From Chara braunii (taxonomy: Eukaryota; Streptophyta; Charophyceae; Charales; Characeae): a DNA stretch of 52,009 nt. A program made the position numbers and the translations under genes. The stretch lies in assembly GCA_003427395.1 (NCBI GenBank), contig BFEA01000570.1:15996-68004 (forward strand), in the 5' to 3' direction. Below, in pieces: positions 20,447 to 29,920 of this stretch. The notes under the pieces are model-generated. The model searched no databases, had not been told where the DNA came from, and saw only the letters and a program-made list of their open reading frames with translations. Within the stretch, counting starts at the first letter, position 1; every line of letters starts with the position of its first letter.

Positions 20447-20860
20447 GCAGAGTTGGCGGACCCTCCAGAACAAGTAAAGAACAGAAAAAAAAAAACAAGT
20501 AGAGAACAAAAAAAACAAGTAGAGAACAAAAAAACAAGAACAGAAACGGCATCCCTGCGATGTTGGCGGACCCCCCAGGGGCGTGGTCCCACTAGCAAAG
20601 AGGATCGGATCGAATGCGCGAATCTGGACGTGATTGTGGAGAGGTGCAGGAAATCGAGATCGAACTGCTTTTCTGCAACTCTGCATAAAACACATCCAGA
20701 TGCAGGAGCTTGATCCTATCCTCTTTGCTAGTGGGACATCGGCCCAGAACGAGTAAAGAAAAAAAAAAAAAAAAAAAAGGAACAGAAATGACATCTCTGC
20801 AATGTTGGCGTACCCTCCAGAACGAGGAAAAAAAAGAAAAGAAAAGAAAAAAAACAGAAA
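20447..20860. repeat. three dispersed modules of ~45 bp
   Basis: The module GTTGGCGGACC…CCAG with AAC and AGTAAAGAA, often followed by ACAGAAA, recurs at about 20452, 20560 and 20805, interrupted by A runs and by the foldback element at 20580-20745. A short tandem ACAAGTAGAGAACAAAA unit is also present (20494-20538). Confidence 0.55.
20580..20745. repeat. foldback element, second member of the GTCCCACTAGCA group
   Basis: The left arm GTCCCACTAGCAAAGAGGAT, then CGGATCGAATGCGC, GAATCTGGACGTG and GTGCAG; the right arm (inverted) GTCCCACTAGCAAAGAGGAT, then AGGATCAAGC, CATCTGGATGTG and TTGCAG. Arms run about 70 nt. Compare the 19383 element. Confidence 0.8.
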
Positions 20861-20878
20861 ACCTGAAAAGGGGGAAAA

Positions 20879-20953
20879 AAACCATTACAATTTTTTTTCT
20901 CCGTCTCCTTCTAATTATTAGAAGGATACGGAGAAAAAAAATTATAATGGTTT
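20879..20953. repeat. long hairpin (about 36-nt arms) with AAACCATTA ends
   Basis: The left arm 20879-20915 pairs with 20916-20953 with two mismatches and almost no loop. Ends are AAACCATTA…TAATGGTTT; the middle includes TTTTTTTTCTCCGT and its complement. It joins directly to the U6 fragment that starts at 20955. Size and form are MITE-like, but I cannot place it in a family. Confidence 0.75.
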
Positions 20954-20954
20954 T

Positions 20955-21018
20955 GGGCAAGGATGACACGCATAAATCGAGAAATGGTCCAAAAAAAAAA
21001 AAAAAAAAAAAAAAAAAA
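20955..21018 (+). pseudogene. U6 snRNA 3' fragment with poly(A) tail
   Basis: GGGCAAGGATGACACGCATA and ATCGAGAAATGGTCC (to 20990) are the last ~36 nt of plant U6, followed by 28 A residues. This is a 5'-truncated, A-tailed retrocopy. Confidence 0.85.
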
Positions 21019-21085
21019 CCAGCGTGTCTTGAATGTCAAGACGTAGCATCTTGGAGCACACCTCGCATTGGCCGATCGAGAAGGT

Positions 21086-21201
21086 AAGGGCCTAGCTGAG
21101 TTTCACCACTCGCCATCCGCCAAGATTCTGAATGCATCTGGGCGAATAGCACGTCAAGATGCATTCAAAATGTCGGCGGATGGCGAGTGCAACTAGGCCC
21201 T
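21086..21201. repeat. foldback element, AAGGGCCTAG ends
   Basis: The left arm AGGGCCTAGCTGAG, then CACTCGCCATCCGCC and TGAATGCATCT pairs with the inverted right arm AGGGCCTAGTTG, CACTCGCCATCCGCC, TTGAATGCATCT. The left arm carries a few extra bases. Confidence 0.75.
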
Positions 21202-22010
21202 CATTCTTCATGCGCAAACAAAAAAGTAATCTCGTTCTGAGATTCTGACCCGCGAAAAAAACAAACCGGCACTATCGAGAATAAAACATTACAAAAAAAA
21301 TCCTCCATAATTAAACGTTGACTGACGCATGCAAGCAAGCATTTGTTTTTCAATTCTACATGGCATTTAACTACATGTCCATTTTTTCTTTTTCATTTTA
21401 ATTTCTTCCTACACAAACACAACATCTACTATATATATACGACGCATGCAAGCATTTGTGCTCTTAATTTCTTCCTCGCAAAGAAGAAGCGCTATCATTA
21501 AATAGGTTGCCTGTCACCATAAATGAACGGAGGCACCATAATTAACAATACATATCCATCATAATTAACAATACATATCCATATATTCGAGGATTCAAAC
21601 AAGAAATTAAAAGACCTCGGGGATTTCATCAATGGAAAGATACGGAATGAAAGATACGGAATGAATAAATAATACCTATACTCAAAGAAAAAGGACGCTT
21701 CTTTTTTCAGACCAATGCCACTTACCAGAGAATTGAATAACTCATTGTAAACGCTAATAAGCAGACGAAAGCAAAAAAAAAAGTTTTTTTCCCCCGTGAT
21801 TCAACTTACCTGAGAATTGAATATGTGCTTGTAAACGATAAAGGCGAACGAAAAGAAAAAGAAGCAAACAAAAGATGGGGTAAGCTACGGAGAAAGAAAA
21901 AAGAGAGACTCTCGAAAACGAAATCAAGGGCAGGAAGAAACGAAGGACAAAAAGTACCGTCATTCTCCTGGCTCTGTGGCAGGCAGGAAAAGTCACAAAC
22001 CCTTCATGAT
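21202..22010. other. AT-rich noncoding stretch
   Basis: No supported frame. Short direct repeats include ACGCATGCAAGCA (21326 and 21441), a doubled ATAATTAACAATACATATCC (about 21536-21580) and a doubled GAAAGATACGGAATGAA (about 21635-21665). Confidence 0.35.
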
Positions 22011-22017
22011 TACCATC

Positions 22018-22149
22018 GCCACGTGCAACCACATGGTGATAATTGCCACGTGGAACCAGATGGTGATAATTGCCACGTGGCAGGAAGTCACAGACCCTTC
22101 ATGATGACTATCGCCACGTGGCACTACATGGAAATCATTGCCACGTGGC
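22018..22149. promoter_or_regulatory. cluster of five G-boxes (CACGTG)
   Basis: GCCACGTG occurs at 22018, 22045, 22072, 22113 and 22140; the last three are full palindromes GCCACGTGGC. They sit in a partly tandem block (ATGGTGATAATTGCCACGTG) with a second direct repeat AGTCACAnACCCTTCATGAT. G-boxes bind bZIP and bHLH factors in plants. No gene start is visible close by, so this may be a repeat rather than a promoter. Confidence 0.55.
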
Positions 22150-22647
22150 AATTATCAACGCCATCTACGCCAAAAGACTGATCAAATACATGTTTACCAA
22201 ATGATGGCCAAGGAGATAGAAGAAGGAGAGATACACCCACCACCAAACTACTCCCACCATCGTCGGCATCAAAATGCATCTGCTTTCTCTCTTGCCTCCC
22301 TAGCATCTGCGGAGCCGTTGGTGGTTCCTTCGTTTCCGGTCCATTTCCTGCCTCCGCGCCGATTAATGCACAAACGTATGGACCTTCCCCCTGCACACGT
22401 AATGATGCTCCCCGAAGTATCGTGTATGTAACGGTACATCATGGTCACATTCAGCCTCCCCCCTGCAAACAGGCATATAGACGTCTCCAGAGCTCGCTCC
22501 TTCAGAGCTACACCACCCAACACATGTCCTCGGCATCAAAAACGTTTCTTTGTCTCTTGCCTCTCCCTATCGTTTTCACACTCGTCCATGATAACTTCGT
22601 TTCCCGCCATTCTTCCCTCCTTGCCACTTTCACGCAAGTCACTGATC

Positions 22648-22855
22648 ACCTCGCTTCCCGCCATTACTTGCCGCCTCGCTTCCNGCCATTACTTGCCACC
22701 TCGCTTCCCGCCATTGCTTGCCGCCTCGCTTCCCGCCATTGCTTGCCGCCTCGCTTCCCGCCATTACTTGCCGCCTCGCTTCCTGCCATTACTTGCCGCC
22801 TCGCTTCCCGCCATTACTTGCCGCCTCGCTTCCCGCCATTACTTGCCGCCTCGCC
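22648..22855. repeat. 25-bp minisatellite, about eight copies
   Basis: The unit CGCTTCCCGCCATTACTTGC plus CGCCT is repeated head to tail with single-base variants and one N (22684). Confidence 0.95.
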
Positions 22856-23467
22856 CATTAAAATACTTGCACACGTAATCAATCATACGTCCATGCGTAC
22901 GTGTATTTGACGGTAATCTTGGCCACAACCACTCCTTTCCTTGCACACAGGCAATATAGGCGTCTCTGTACCTCGCGCTCCTCCATTGCCTCTCTTAATT
23001 GCATTCGCATGCGAAGCGATTCTCCGTTCTCCGTTCAGCCGACCCCGATTTCACATTCACCAATCCATCACTTCGTTCCTCTTACATTTCACATTCCGCG
23101 TCATCAACCGCCTTATTCCCTTCCCCCTCCCCAGCCCTCCGCACACCGCAAAACGATCGCCTTATTTCCCGTCCCCCTCCTCCCCTTCCCCAGCCCTCCG
23201 CACTCCGCAAAACGATTCCCCCTTCCCCTCCTCCTTCCCCTTTCCCCCCGCCTTCCCCTCCTTCAACCTCCCCAGCCCTCCGCACACCGCAAAATGATCG
23301 TCCACCTTCAGCAGCGTCGTCAGTGAACTATATTCCTCACCTGTTGATCTGTTCCGTCACTATCATCCAATCCAAAATGCAATCAACTCGGCGGAATGCA
23401 ATCCACGGTTGTACTCCTTTAACCCATCCTCCTACACAACCCTCCTCTTCAATATCGACAAGTTCAC
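22856..23467. other. C-rich stretch with a three-fold repeat
   Basis: CCCCAGCCCTCCGCAC followed by CCGCAAAA occurs at about 23126, 23188 and 23270. The surrounding sequence is C/T-rich. Frames here are proline/serine-rich and not supported. Confidence 0.4.
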
Positions 23468-23690
23468 CGCGAGTGCATCTCGCTGTCGATTGTCACTGTC
23501 GATCCGTTCATTCTAATCACCTTGAGCAACCTCCTCATCATCTCACACGCTGACTTCAATCGTTGATCGTCTGTGCATGCAGCTTCTTGGCACAACTCGT
23601 TCACGAGTTCCAACTCCTTCGCTGCAGAGGATCCTCCCAACTGCTCTTTTCCATGTGAGCAGCAATCACAGTAGTCTGTGCATACAGTAG
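23468..23690 (-). other. possible internal exon
   Basis: On the minus strand a frame stays open for about 74 codons between GGCGCAG (acceptor-like) and GTGAAC (donor-like). It reads in part CTDYCDCCSHGKEQLGG, AAKELELVNELCQEAAC and KSACEMMRRLLKVIRM. Amphipathic helices and several Cys give it a protein-like look unlike neighbouring frames. No family is recognised and no flanking exons are found. Confidence 0.25.
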
Positions 23691-23997
23691 CTGCGCCTTA
23701 CTCGCGTTGACTAGGAGAGCTAGATGGCTGCCTTCGAGATTCAAATAAAGGAACTTAAAGAGATGAACATGGCGCGAAGCTGCATTTCGTCCTATCTGAA
23801 CATGGTTATGATGAGATTCAAATAAATTAAAGAGATGACTCAGCAATACGCAGCAAAACTCAGCAAATTGCCCTTGCCTCTTCTCCATTACCATCCCCTT
23901 CTCTCCTTATTATTCCTCCGCTGGCCAGATGCGATTTTCTCAAAAGGCCTCATCATGCTTGAATACTTATCCGTTGCATGCATTTCTCCGCTAAAGG

Positions 23998-23999
<2 letters not shown>

Positions 24000-24069
<70 letters not shown>
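24000..24069. repeat. (CT)n microsatellite
   Basis: An uninterrupted CT tract of about 70 bp. Confidence 0.95.
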
Positions 24070-24074
<5 letters not shown>

Positions 24075-24558
24075 CTTAACCTGAAACACAAACGGCGGGG
24101 GATGGATCTAAACGGCCGTCGGCTGCCAGCTCGCGGCCAAACAAACAAAGTTCTTCGTGGCAGTTCCCCTTCCCTTCCCCACCCTGCCCACCTATGCTCC
24201 AAAGGACTCCTGCACAGTTTGCAACATGGCAGAACTACAGAATCAAGAAATGACTCGGTGATTGACTAGTTGACTGGTCGATCTATTGAGCGCGGGAACA
24301 GGCAAAGATCAAAGCAGTAGCCTCCATCTTTTGACCTTCCTTTCACGTCATCACCAGATTATTGTTATGATCGTCATTATCGCCATCGTGATGAAGTCAT
24401 GGCATCATCAAGAATTGCTGACGGACAAGAGTCCCTTTGACACCTCCTGGCTTTCATCCAATCAACACAAATGCCTGCCTTCTCATAACTTCAATAGTTC
24501 AATAGTTTTTCTTCTTGTGCAAATGATGGAACCCCTGCAGTTGATCCGTCGTCACATT

Positions 24559-24562
<4 letters not shown>

Positions 24563-24631
<69 letters not shown>

Positions 24632-24697
24632 NNNNNNNNNNNNNNNNNNNNNNNNNNNNNNNNNNNNNNNNNNNNNNNNNNNNNNNNNNNNNNCTCT

Positions 24698-24735
<38 letters not shown>
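24563..24735. repeat. (CT)n and (GT)n microsatellite spanning an assembly gap
   Basis: A CT tract runs into 62 N residues (24632-24693), then CT resumes and changes to GT. The real length is unknown. Confidence 0.95.
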
Positions 24736-24925
24736 CTGTGACATGCCACTCCCACTAAGCTCATACCACGCCCTCGAAACAGTCGTCAAGACTGCACCCA
24801 CTTGTCGCTATTGCACTGTTTACGACATTCGTGGCTGTCGTTTGCTCGCGTCAATCGACTCCACCGATTATTGGTAGAAATGTGTCAATTATAGTCTACA
24901 TGTATTCCTTCTCTACATACTCCAA

Positions 24926-25165
24926 GCAGTCCATCCATCTATTCTTCCATCCATCCTTACATTCCCCCCTCCATCCTTCCATCCATTCCCCCCTCCATCC
25001 ATCCTTCCATTCCCCCCTCCATCCATCCTTCCATAGAAAAAGCTTTCTGATATCCTCTACTGCCATGTCCGTCTGCCCATCCATTCGTCCATCCACCCAT
25101 CCGTTCGACTGCAGACTACATCCGTTCATCCCTCCATCCCTCCCTCCATCCATCCATCCATCCAT
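24926..25165. repeat. CCAT/CCTT tetranucleotide-type repeat
   Basis: Degenerate repeats of CCAT and CCATCCTTCCATTCCCCC fill about 240 bp just downstream of the GH9 stop codon. Confidence 0.85.
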
Positions 25166-25251
25166 CGAGAATGTCCACGTATGCAACATCCATTATTCAT
25201 GTATTCCCCCTATTTACCAGATCGGCGATTGCCATGATCCGACCACCTCTA

Positions 25252-27402
25252 CTACGCCGGCTCAACGGTGTACGATTTCGTGGAGAAAACAGGTTTCAGC
25301 GCCGTCGTTTGCACGTATCCAAACTCATACCTTTCCATAATAGCCAGCACTGGTTTGTCCTCCTTCAGCATGCAAACGTTTTTGCTAATTACCCTCACCT
25401 GCCAATACTCAGTCGCTATGAACTTCTCGCAGTTGATGGTCAGATCACGAATCGCACACAAATTGTTATTCCATATGATACACCGATACTGCGCAACGCT
25501 TTCTCCATACTTAGTGTACTGAAAGACAGTCTCGATGGTGTAGTTGACACCGGGATAGCCATTGGCGGCGGGATCGGGACAGTTGGGATTCTCCCCGTCC
25601 GGAGTCGTTGGCCCTGGCCCGGACGCTGATGGGGAGACGGTGGTAGGCGGCGGCGTGCTGACAACGACAGGCGGAGGCGTGGCGGACGGCGGCGGCGCTG
25701 TCAGCCGGACGAGCAGCGACGTCCACAACGCTCCTGTGCTGAATTGCACTTGACTCTGGTTAACGTACGTTCGAGAATCGTTGTAAGTATCCAGAGGACT
25801 GGGACCACCGACAACAGCCCCGGTGACGTTGATTGGGTTCGGATTAGGGAGTGTCAAGACCGCACTAGTGAGATTGCAAATATAGACAGTGGGGTCAGTT
25901 CTATAATCGGGAAAAGAGGCTCCGCGGTGATGAACTCTACGCGGGAAGTTGGAACCGAACCCTACCATGTAACTAAGGCCCAGGGGATTGGCGCCCAGAA
26001 TGTACTGCGCCTGCGAGTAGGCATAATTGACTAGATGCGCCGGGGCATAGGAATTGCCGGAGGCAGCACAAGTTATACCTTGTTGATTTGTCTGCAGCAT
26101 GTAGTCGGCGTAAACTACGGCCAAGAAGGCGGAGGATATGGAGTACTGAATGGGCCCTTGCTCACGGAGGTACAAGAGACCTCCAGGAGTGAACGGCTGC
26201 GTTCTGTCAAGGTAAAGACACATGAAATTGTCAGCTAGCTGCTTATACTTGCTAAGCATAAGACCTTCACTATCTATAGCGGGCTTAAGCATAAAGTCCC
26301 GACCCATCAGCACCTGCACGGCAGCATACTTGTCGTCCCAACTAAACTCGCCCCTGTCAGTATACCCCCCCAAGAACTGCGCATATTGCAAAGTATAGTT
26401 CTTAAACATAGCGTTGTTGGTAGCCCTGTACAGCCATGCTGCACCCCACAACAGTTCATCCCCGTAGTTACTTACTGAACGATACGAGTTGGGGACTATG
26501 ACGCTATCGGAGTACATACCCTTCGGGTCCTGGTTGTTGGCGAAGACGAACAAGTTGACAGACGCATTCAGCAGCTGACTGGCGTAATCGCTGTCATGAA
26601 TGTTCCAAGCCAACGCGGCTGCTGCAAACGCCGCAGCCACCTCACCTGCGACGTCGGTTCCCGGCGCCGTCGCATTTACCTGATACGACAATCTCGTCGT
26701 CTGGATGTTCTCCGGGCGCATCCAGCACTTGTCGTCATTGAACTTGTCTCCGACGATAACGTAGAGCTGTGAAGTCCCCGGCTTCCACACCTTGAGCAGG
26801 TAATCTGTACCCCACCTAATTGAGCGCAGCGCATTCTGCAGCTCGCCCGCCTGCGCGAAGTAGTTCCTGTACTCTATCACTCCCCACGACAACATGGTTA
26901 TCCCGAAAGCCATCGGGAATGTCGTCTTCGTCGTGTCGCCGGAATCAAAGAACCCGCCGGTCAAATCCTCACCGACGTCGGCGCCGTCTTTGAGGGTAGA
27001 ATTCCCGCGCCATGGAACGCGGTCGTCGGGAATGACGCCCGAGCGTTGCGCATCGAGGAAGAGAGTAGAGAGCTGCAAGGCCAGAGTGAAGTTGAAAGCT
27101 GCGACGCCAGCGGTGGGCAAGGACGGGCTGCCCGGGACCGCGGTGGGCAATGCGGCACTCACCGCCGGAATCGGCGACGCAATGGACTGAGCCTCAGCCG
27201 TCATTGTCATCGTCAAACCGTTCGAAAGCGAAAGGAGGATGAAAAGAGCAATCATTGCCGTCGTCGGATAGCCGACCATCCAACATCGAACGACGGGGAG
27301 CGACGACGAAGCGAACGAGGGACGAGGAGATGCAGACACGTGGCGACGAGGAGGAGGAGGATCTCCCGCCGCCGCTAGAGAAGAGGACAGCTGCCAACCC
27401 AT
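25252..27402 (-). CDS. glycoside hydrolase family 9 endoglucanase with C-terminal CBM49-like domain
   Basis: A single uninterrupted frame of 716 codons. GH9 enzymes cut beta-1,4-glucan and, in plants, act on cell-wall cellulose. From the sequence: a hydrophobic signal or anchor segment (about residues 49-63), GH9 module about 103-567, Pro/Ser/Thr linker about 568-618, CBM49-like module about 619-716 ending KSYTVEPA. Catalytic-base motif GGFFDSGDTTKTTFPMAF (Asp153 and Asp156) is intact, as is the His signature FPRRVHHRGAS (491-493). In the third motif, NDSRTYVNQSQVQF, the position of the usual catalytic acid Glu is Gln551 (CAA at 25750-25752). There are two candidate starts: Met1 (27402), which has the better start context (A at -3, G at +4), leaves about 48 residues before the hydrophobic segment; Met42 (27279) gives a conventional signal peptide. 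Several Asn-X-Ser/Thr sites fit a secreted protein. No intron is needed. Confidence 0.9.
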   Translation of the reverse strand: MGWQLSSSLAAAGDPPPPRRHVSASPRPSFASSSLPVVRCWMVGYPTTAMIALFILLSLSNGLTMTMTAEAQSIASPIPAVSAALPTAVPGSPSLPTAGVAAFNFTLALQLSTLFLDAQRSGVIPDDRVPWRGNSTLKDGADVGEDLTGGFFDSGDTTKTTFPMAFGITMLSWGVIEYRNYFAQAGELQNALRSIRWGTDYLLKVWKPGTSQLYVIVGDKFNDDKCWMRPENIQTTRLSYQVNATAPGTDVAGEVAAAFAAAALAWNIHDSDYASQLLNASVNLFVFANNQDPKGMYSDSVIVPNSYRSVSNYGDELLWGAAWLYRATNNAMFKNYTLQYAQFLGGYTDRGEFSWDDKYAAVQVLMGRDFMLKPAIDSEGLMLSKYKQLADNFMCLYLDRTQPFTPGGLLYLREQGPIQYSISSAFLAVVYADYMLQTNQQGITCAASGNSYAPAHLVNYAYSQAQYILGANPLGLSYMVGFGSNFPRRVHHRGASFPDYRTDPTVYICNLTSAVLTLPNPNPINVTGAVVGGPSPLDTYNDSRTYVNQSQVQFSTGALWTSLLVRLTAPPPSATPPPVVVSTPPPTTVSPSASGPGPTTPDGENPNCPDPAANGYPGVNYTIETVFQYTKYGESVAQYRCIIWNNNLCAIRDLTINCEKFIATEYWQVRVISKNVCMLKEDKPVLAIMERYEFGYVQTTALKPVFSTKSYTVEPA

Positions 27403-28557
27403 CGTTGCTGCCGGCAGAGAACGCCCGCTGTTCGGGCTGAGCAGTGCTGCTTGGCGCTAGAGAAGGCGGGAGGACGTGATGAGCGGGGAGGGGAAGGAAG
27501 CTATGCACCGAGATCGAGAGCGGGGAGAGAGTGAGAGTGCAATCAACGAGAGATCGACCTGCGGAAATCGACGGCGGCGTCAAATGAAGAAGATTGACGG
27601 CATGAAAGACAGCGCGGGGAAAGAATCAGCCGCCGTCGTCGGCGATGGACAAGCGGCCGTCGCACACGAGGGCGCTTGATGGCGGTGAATGAGGAGAATG
27701 GTGAAGGAGGAGACACAGATAAAAGAAAATTTCACTTGGCGGTGAAATGGAGGGAGAGAAAGGAGGAAGCGAAGAAAATTACATACAAAGCCTAACGAGG
27801 AGCATGGTGAAGGAGGAGGAAGAGACAGACAAAAGAGCGGGATGACAGGGAGGCGGAGAGATGCTGTACAAAAAAAAAAACGTGTTCTTCACGCCGGTGA
27901 TGCGCGAGCTGAGGCCGAAGCAAACTTCAGAAGAAGGAAGCGGCCTGAGAAATCTGTGACTCAGCACAGCAGAGTGGCGCCTTTTCTGTCTGTTCTGATA
28001 ATGGCAGTATCCACCTCCCGATCTCGAATTTCAACATCATCCCCTTCCTCACTTTCTCTCGTGTTTTTTGTATTCCCTCCCCACCTCCCCCCCCTTCCCC
28101 TCTCACCCCACCCCCTCTTCCCAACCCTCTCTCGCCCGTCTCGCCCTCTCCCTTCCCCCGCCGTGTTGTCCCTCTCCCGCCCAATGCTCGGCTACTCTGT
28201 TGCGCCGGTCAACGGCGGCGGCGGGTAAAAGACCCCGCAAGCTTCTCCCGCCTATGGCTTCCCTGCCATGCTGTCCACCTCCTCCCGCTCCCTCTCTCTA
28301 TGCTCTTCTTCTTTCCTCCTCCAGCGGCCACTGGCAAGAGAAATTGCACATCCCGCGTCGCGAATCTCTACTATCATAGCATATCACTGCCTCCCGCCAA
28401 TCCTCCGTTCGGAGACATGCGGGAAATGTCTTTGATTTTCGATTTTACTCCCGGCAGAAGCTGCCAGGCAGGCAGGCAGGCAAGCAGGCATGCAGGCAGG
28501 AAGGCAGGAAGGCAGGTGTCATCCGTCGACAGCCATCTTCTTTTTTGTCTATACGAC
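27403..28557 (-). other. upstream region of the GH9 gene
   Basis: Purine-rich on the plus strand to about 27880, then pyrimidine-rich (28010-28200). No TATA box is obvious near 27420-27500. The reading frames here are low-complexity. A CAGG/GGCA microsatellite lies at 28461-28517. Any promoter must be in this stretch, but I cannot point to its elements. Confidence 0.4.
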
Positions 28558-28588
28558 AGAAAAGAGTCCAGTCTTTCGGGACATCCGT

Positions 28589-28620
<32 letters not shown>

Positions 28621-28695
28621 GGCCCCTGCGCAAGGATGACACGCATAAATCGAGAAATGGCCCAAATTAAAGAAAAAAAAAAAGAAAAGAGTCCA
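28558..28695 (+). pseudogene. U6 snRNA retrocopy, full length, with 13-bp target-site duplication
   Basis: The body 28571-28670 runs from GTCTTTCGGGACATCCG through the intact ACAGAGA box (GATACAGAGAAGATTAGCAT) to CGAGAAATGGCCC. An A-rich tail follows. Perfect direct repeats AGAAAAGAGTCCA lie at 28558-28570 and 28683-28695. There is no T-run terminator at the 3' end. The upstream CAGG microsatellite is not a U6 promoter. It is a recent LINE-mediated copy of U6 RNA. Confidence 0.93.
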
Positions 28696-28924
28696 CGCCG
28701 CCTGCCACCCGTCCGAATGCAGAGAACTGCCAGTCCACCTCCACCGCTACGGTCGCGCTCTTGTGTTTCGCCCAGGTGCCCCGCCTTCGGCGTGCCAACG
28801 CAGCCACTACGCGACAAGAACAGGTTCTCAGGGCGGGCCAAGGTATAACTTATCTCGATTCTCGATTTTGTCTCTCAGCCCGTCGATCTATGTAAAATGT
28901 ACGGTACGGATCGACAAGTGACGG

Positions 28925-29068
28925 CTAAGGGCATGCTCAATCACACGACAACTGGTAGCAGTTTTTTGACTGAGCTCTGGACGTGATTACTGTCAGATGC
29001 GCCCACGTCTGGTCGCAATTCGAGTCAGATACGTTTGGAAAATTGCTGGTTTGAGTAAATGCCCTAAG
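28925..29068. repeat. foldback element, AAGGGCAT ends
   Basis: CTAAGGGCATGCTCAATC at the left end is matched by inverted CTTAGGGCATTTACTCAAA at the right. The inside has CTCTGGACGTG and CAGATGCG, like the inner blocks of other foldback elements here. Confidence 0.55.
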
Positions 29069-29308
29069 AAGAGCCTCCTACCAGCGCCTCAAGCTGATCC
29101 CGGGGGGCTGTTTTCTCAAAAAAAAAAAAAAAAGAGGGCGACATACCCAGCCTCGGTGCGCTGGCTCTGCATCCCACCTACCTACAGGCAGCCACCGGAC
29201 CTGGCCATACCACCGCCACTCGACGGGTGGCTACCCCTAGGGCAAACTCTCACTTCTACTTTGCACAGATTCTTCGCTCTTGGCAATTGATTGCCCGCAA
29301 TCTATTAC

Positions 29309-29434
29309 TATGGGCCTCGCCACACCACTCTCGAAATGTGAAAAAGACAAAAATGTGGCGGGTGCATCTGGTCATGGTCTAGCGGAAGTTCATTCTCATT
29401 TTGCATGTTTCGAGAGTGGTGTGGCGATGCCCTA
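29309..29434. repeat. foldback element, GGGCCTCGCCACACCACTC ends
   Basis: Arms of about 27 nt: GGGCCTCGCCACACCACTCT then CGAAA at the left, and its inverse with two mismatches at 29408-29434. Single arms of the same type occur at 29718-29740 and, inverted, at 32994-33019. Confidence 0.75.
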
Positions 29435-29920
29435 TGACTTGTACGCTCTGCGCCAGAATCAGCCCGCACAGAGGGTAAAAGGCTGAGCATGAGGATGTGC
29501 TCTAGGTAGGGGCGGGCGAGCGGGACCGCATCCCAGGTCCGGTGCGTGGTACGACCAGAAGAAGTAGCTGACTAAGCCTGACTTGGAGGGTTTCCAGATA
29601 AGTTGCCGCAGATACCCCAAATATAAAAATTTGTCCATACCAGTGGGCCTAGCTCAGTTGCTACACCCATGAGCTGTTCGAATGGAGATGGACGTACACG
29701 GATCACATTCATGAATTAGGGCCTCGCCACACTACTCCAGAAAGTGGCTGGGTGTCGGGGGTGCAGGGTAGTCACTCCAGCTCCCGAATTTTATCTGTCG
29801 GATAGAGTTCAGTAGCTGTCAGAATGTGGCTCCCAAGAGCACTCCCCCAATCACCTTGGCCTCCCACCTGCAAAGCTGCAGAGAGCTCCTTCGTACCTTT
29901 CATATGAAATTCGGGACCCC

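Noticed and set aside
22648-22855. CRISPR-like regular array
   Set aside because: The 25-bp units stand directly head to tail without spacers; it is a minisatellite in a eukaryotic genome.
29647-29690. GGGCCTAGCTCAGTTG, similar to a tRNA D-arm/A box (also at 33916)
   Set aside because: The following GTTCGAA is too close for a B box, and no tRNA fold is possible. It more likely belongs to the AGGGCCTAG foldback ends.
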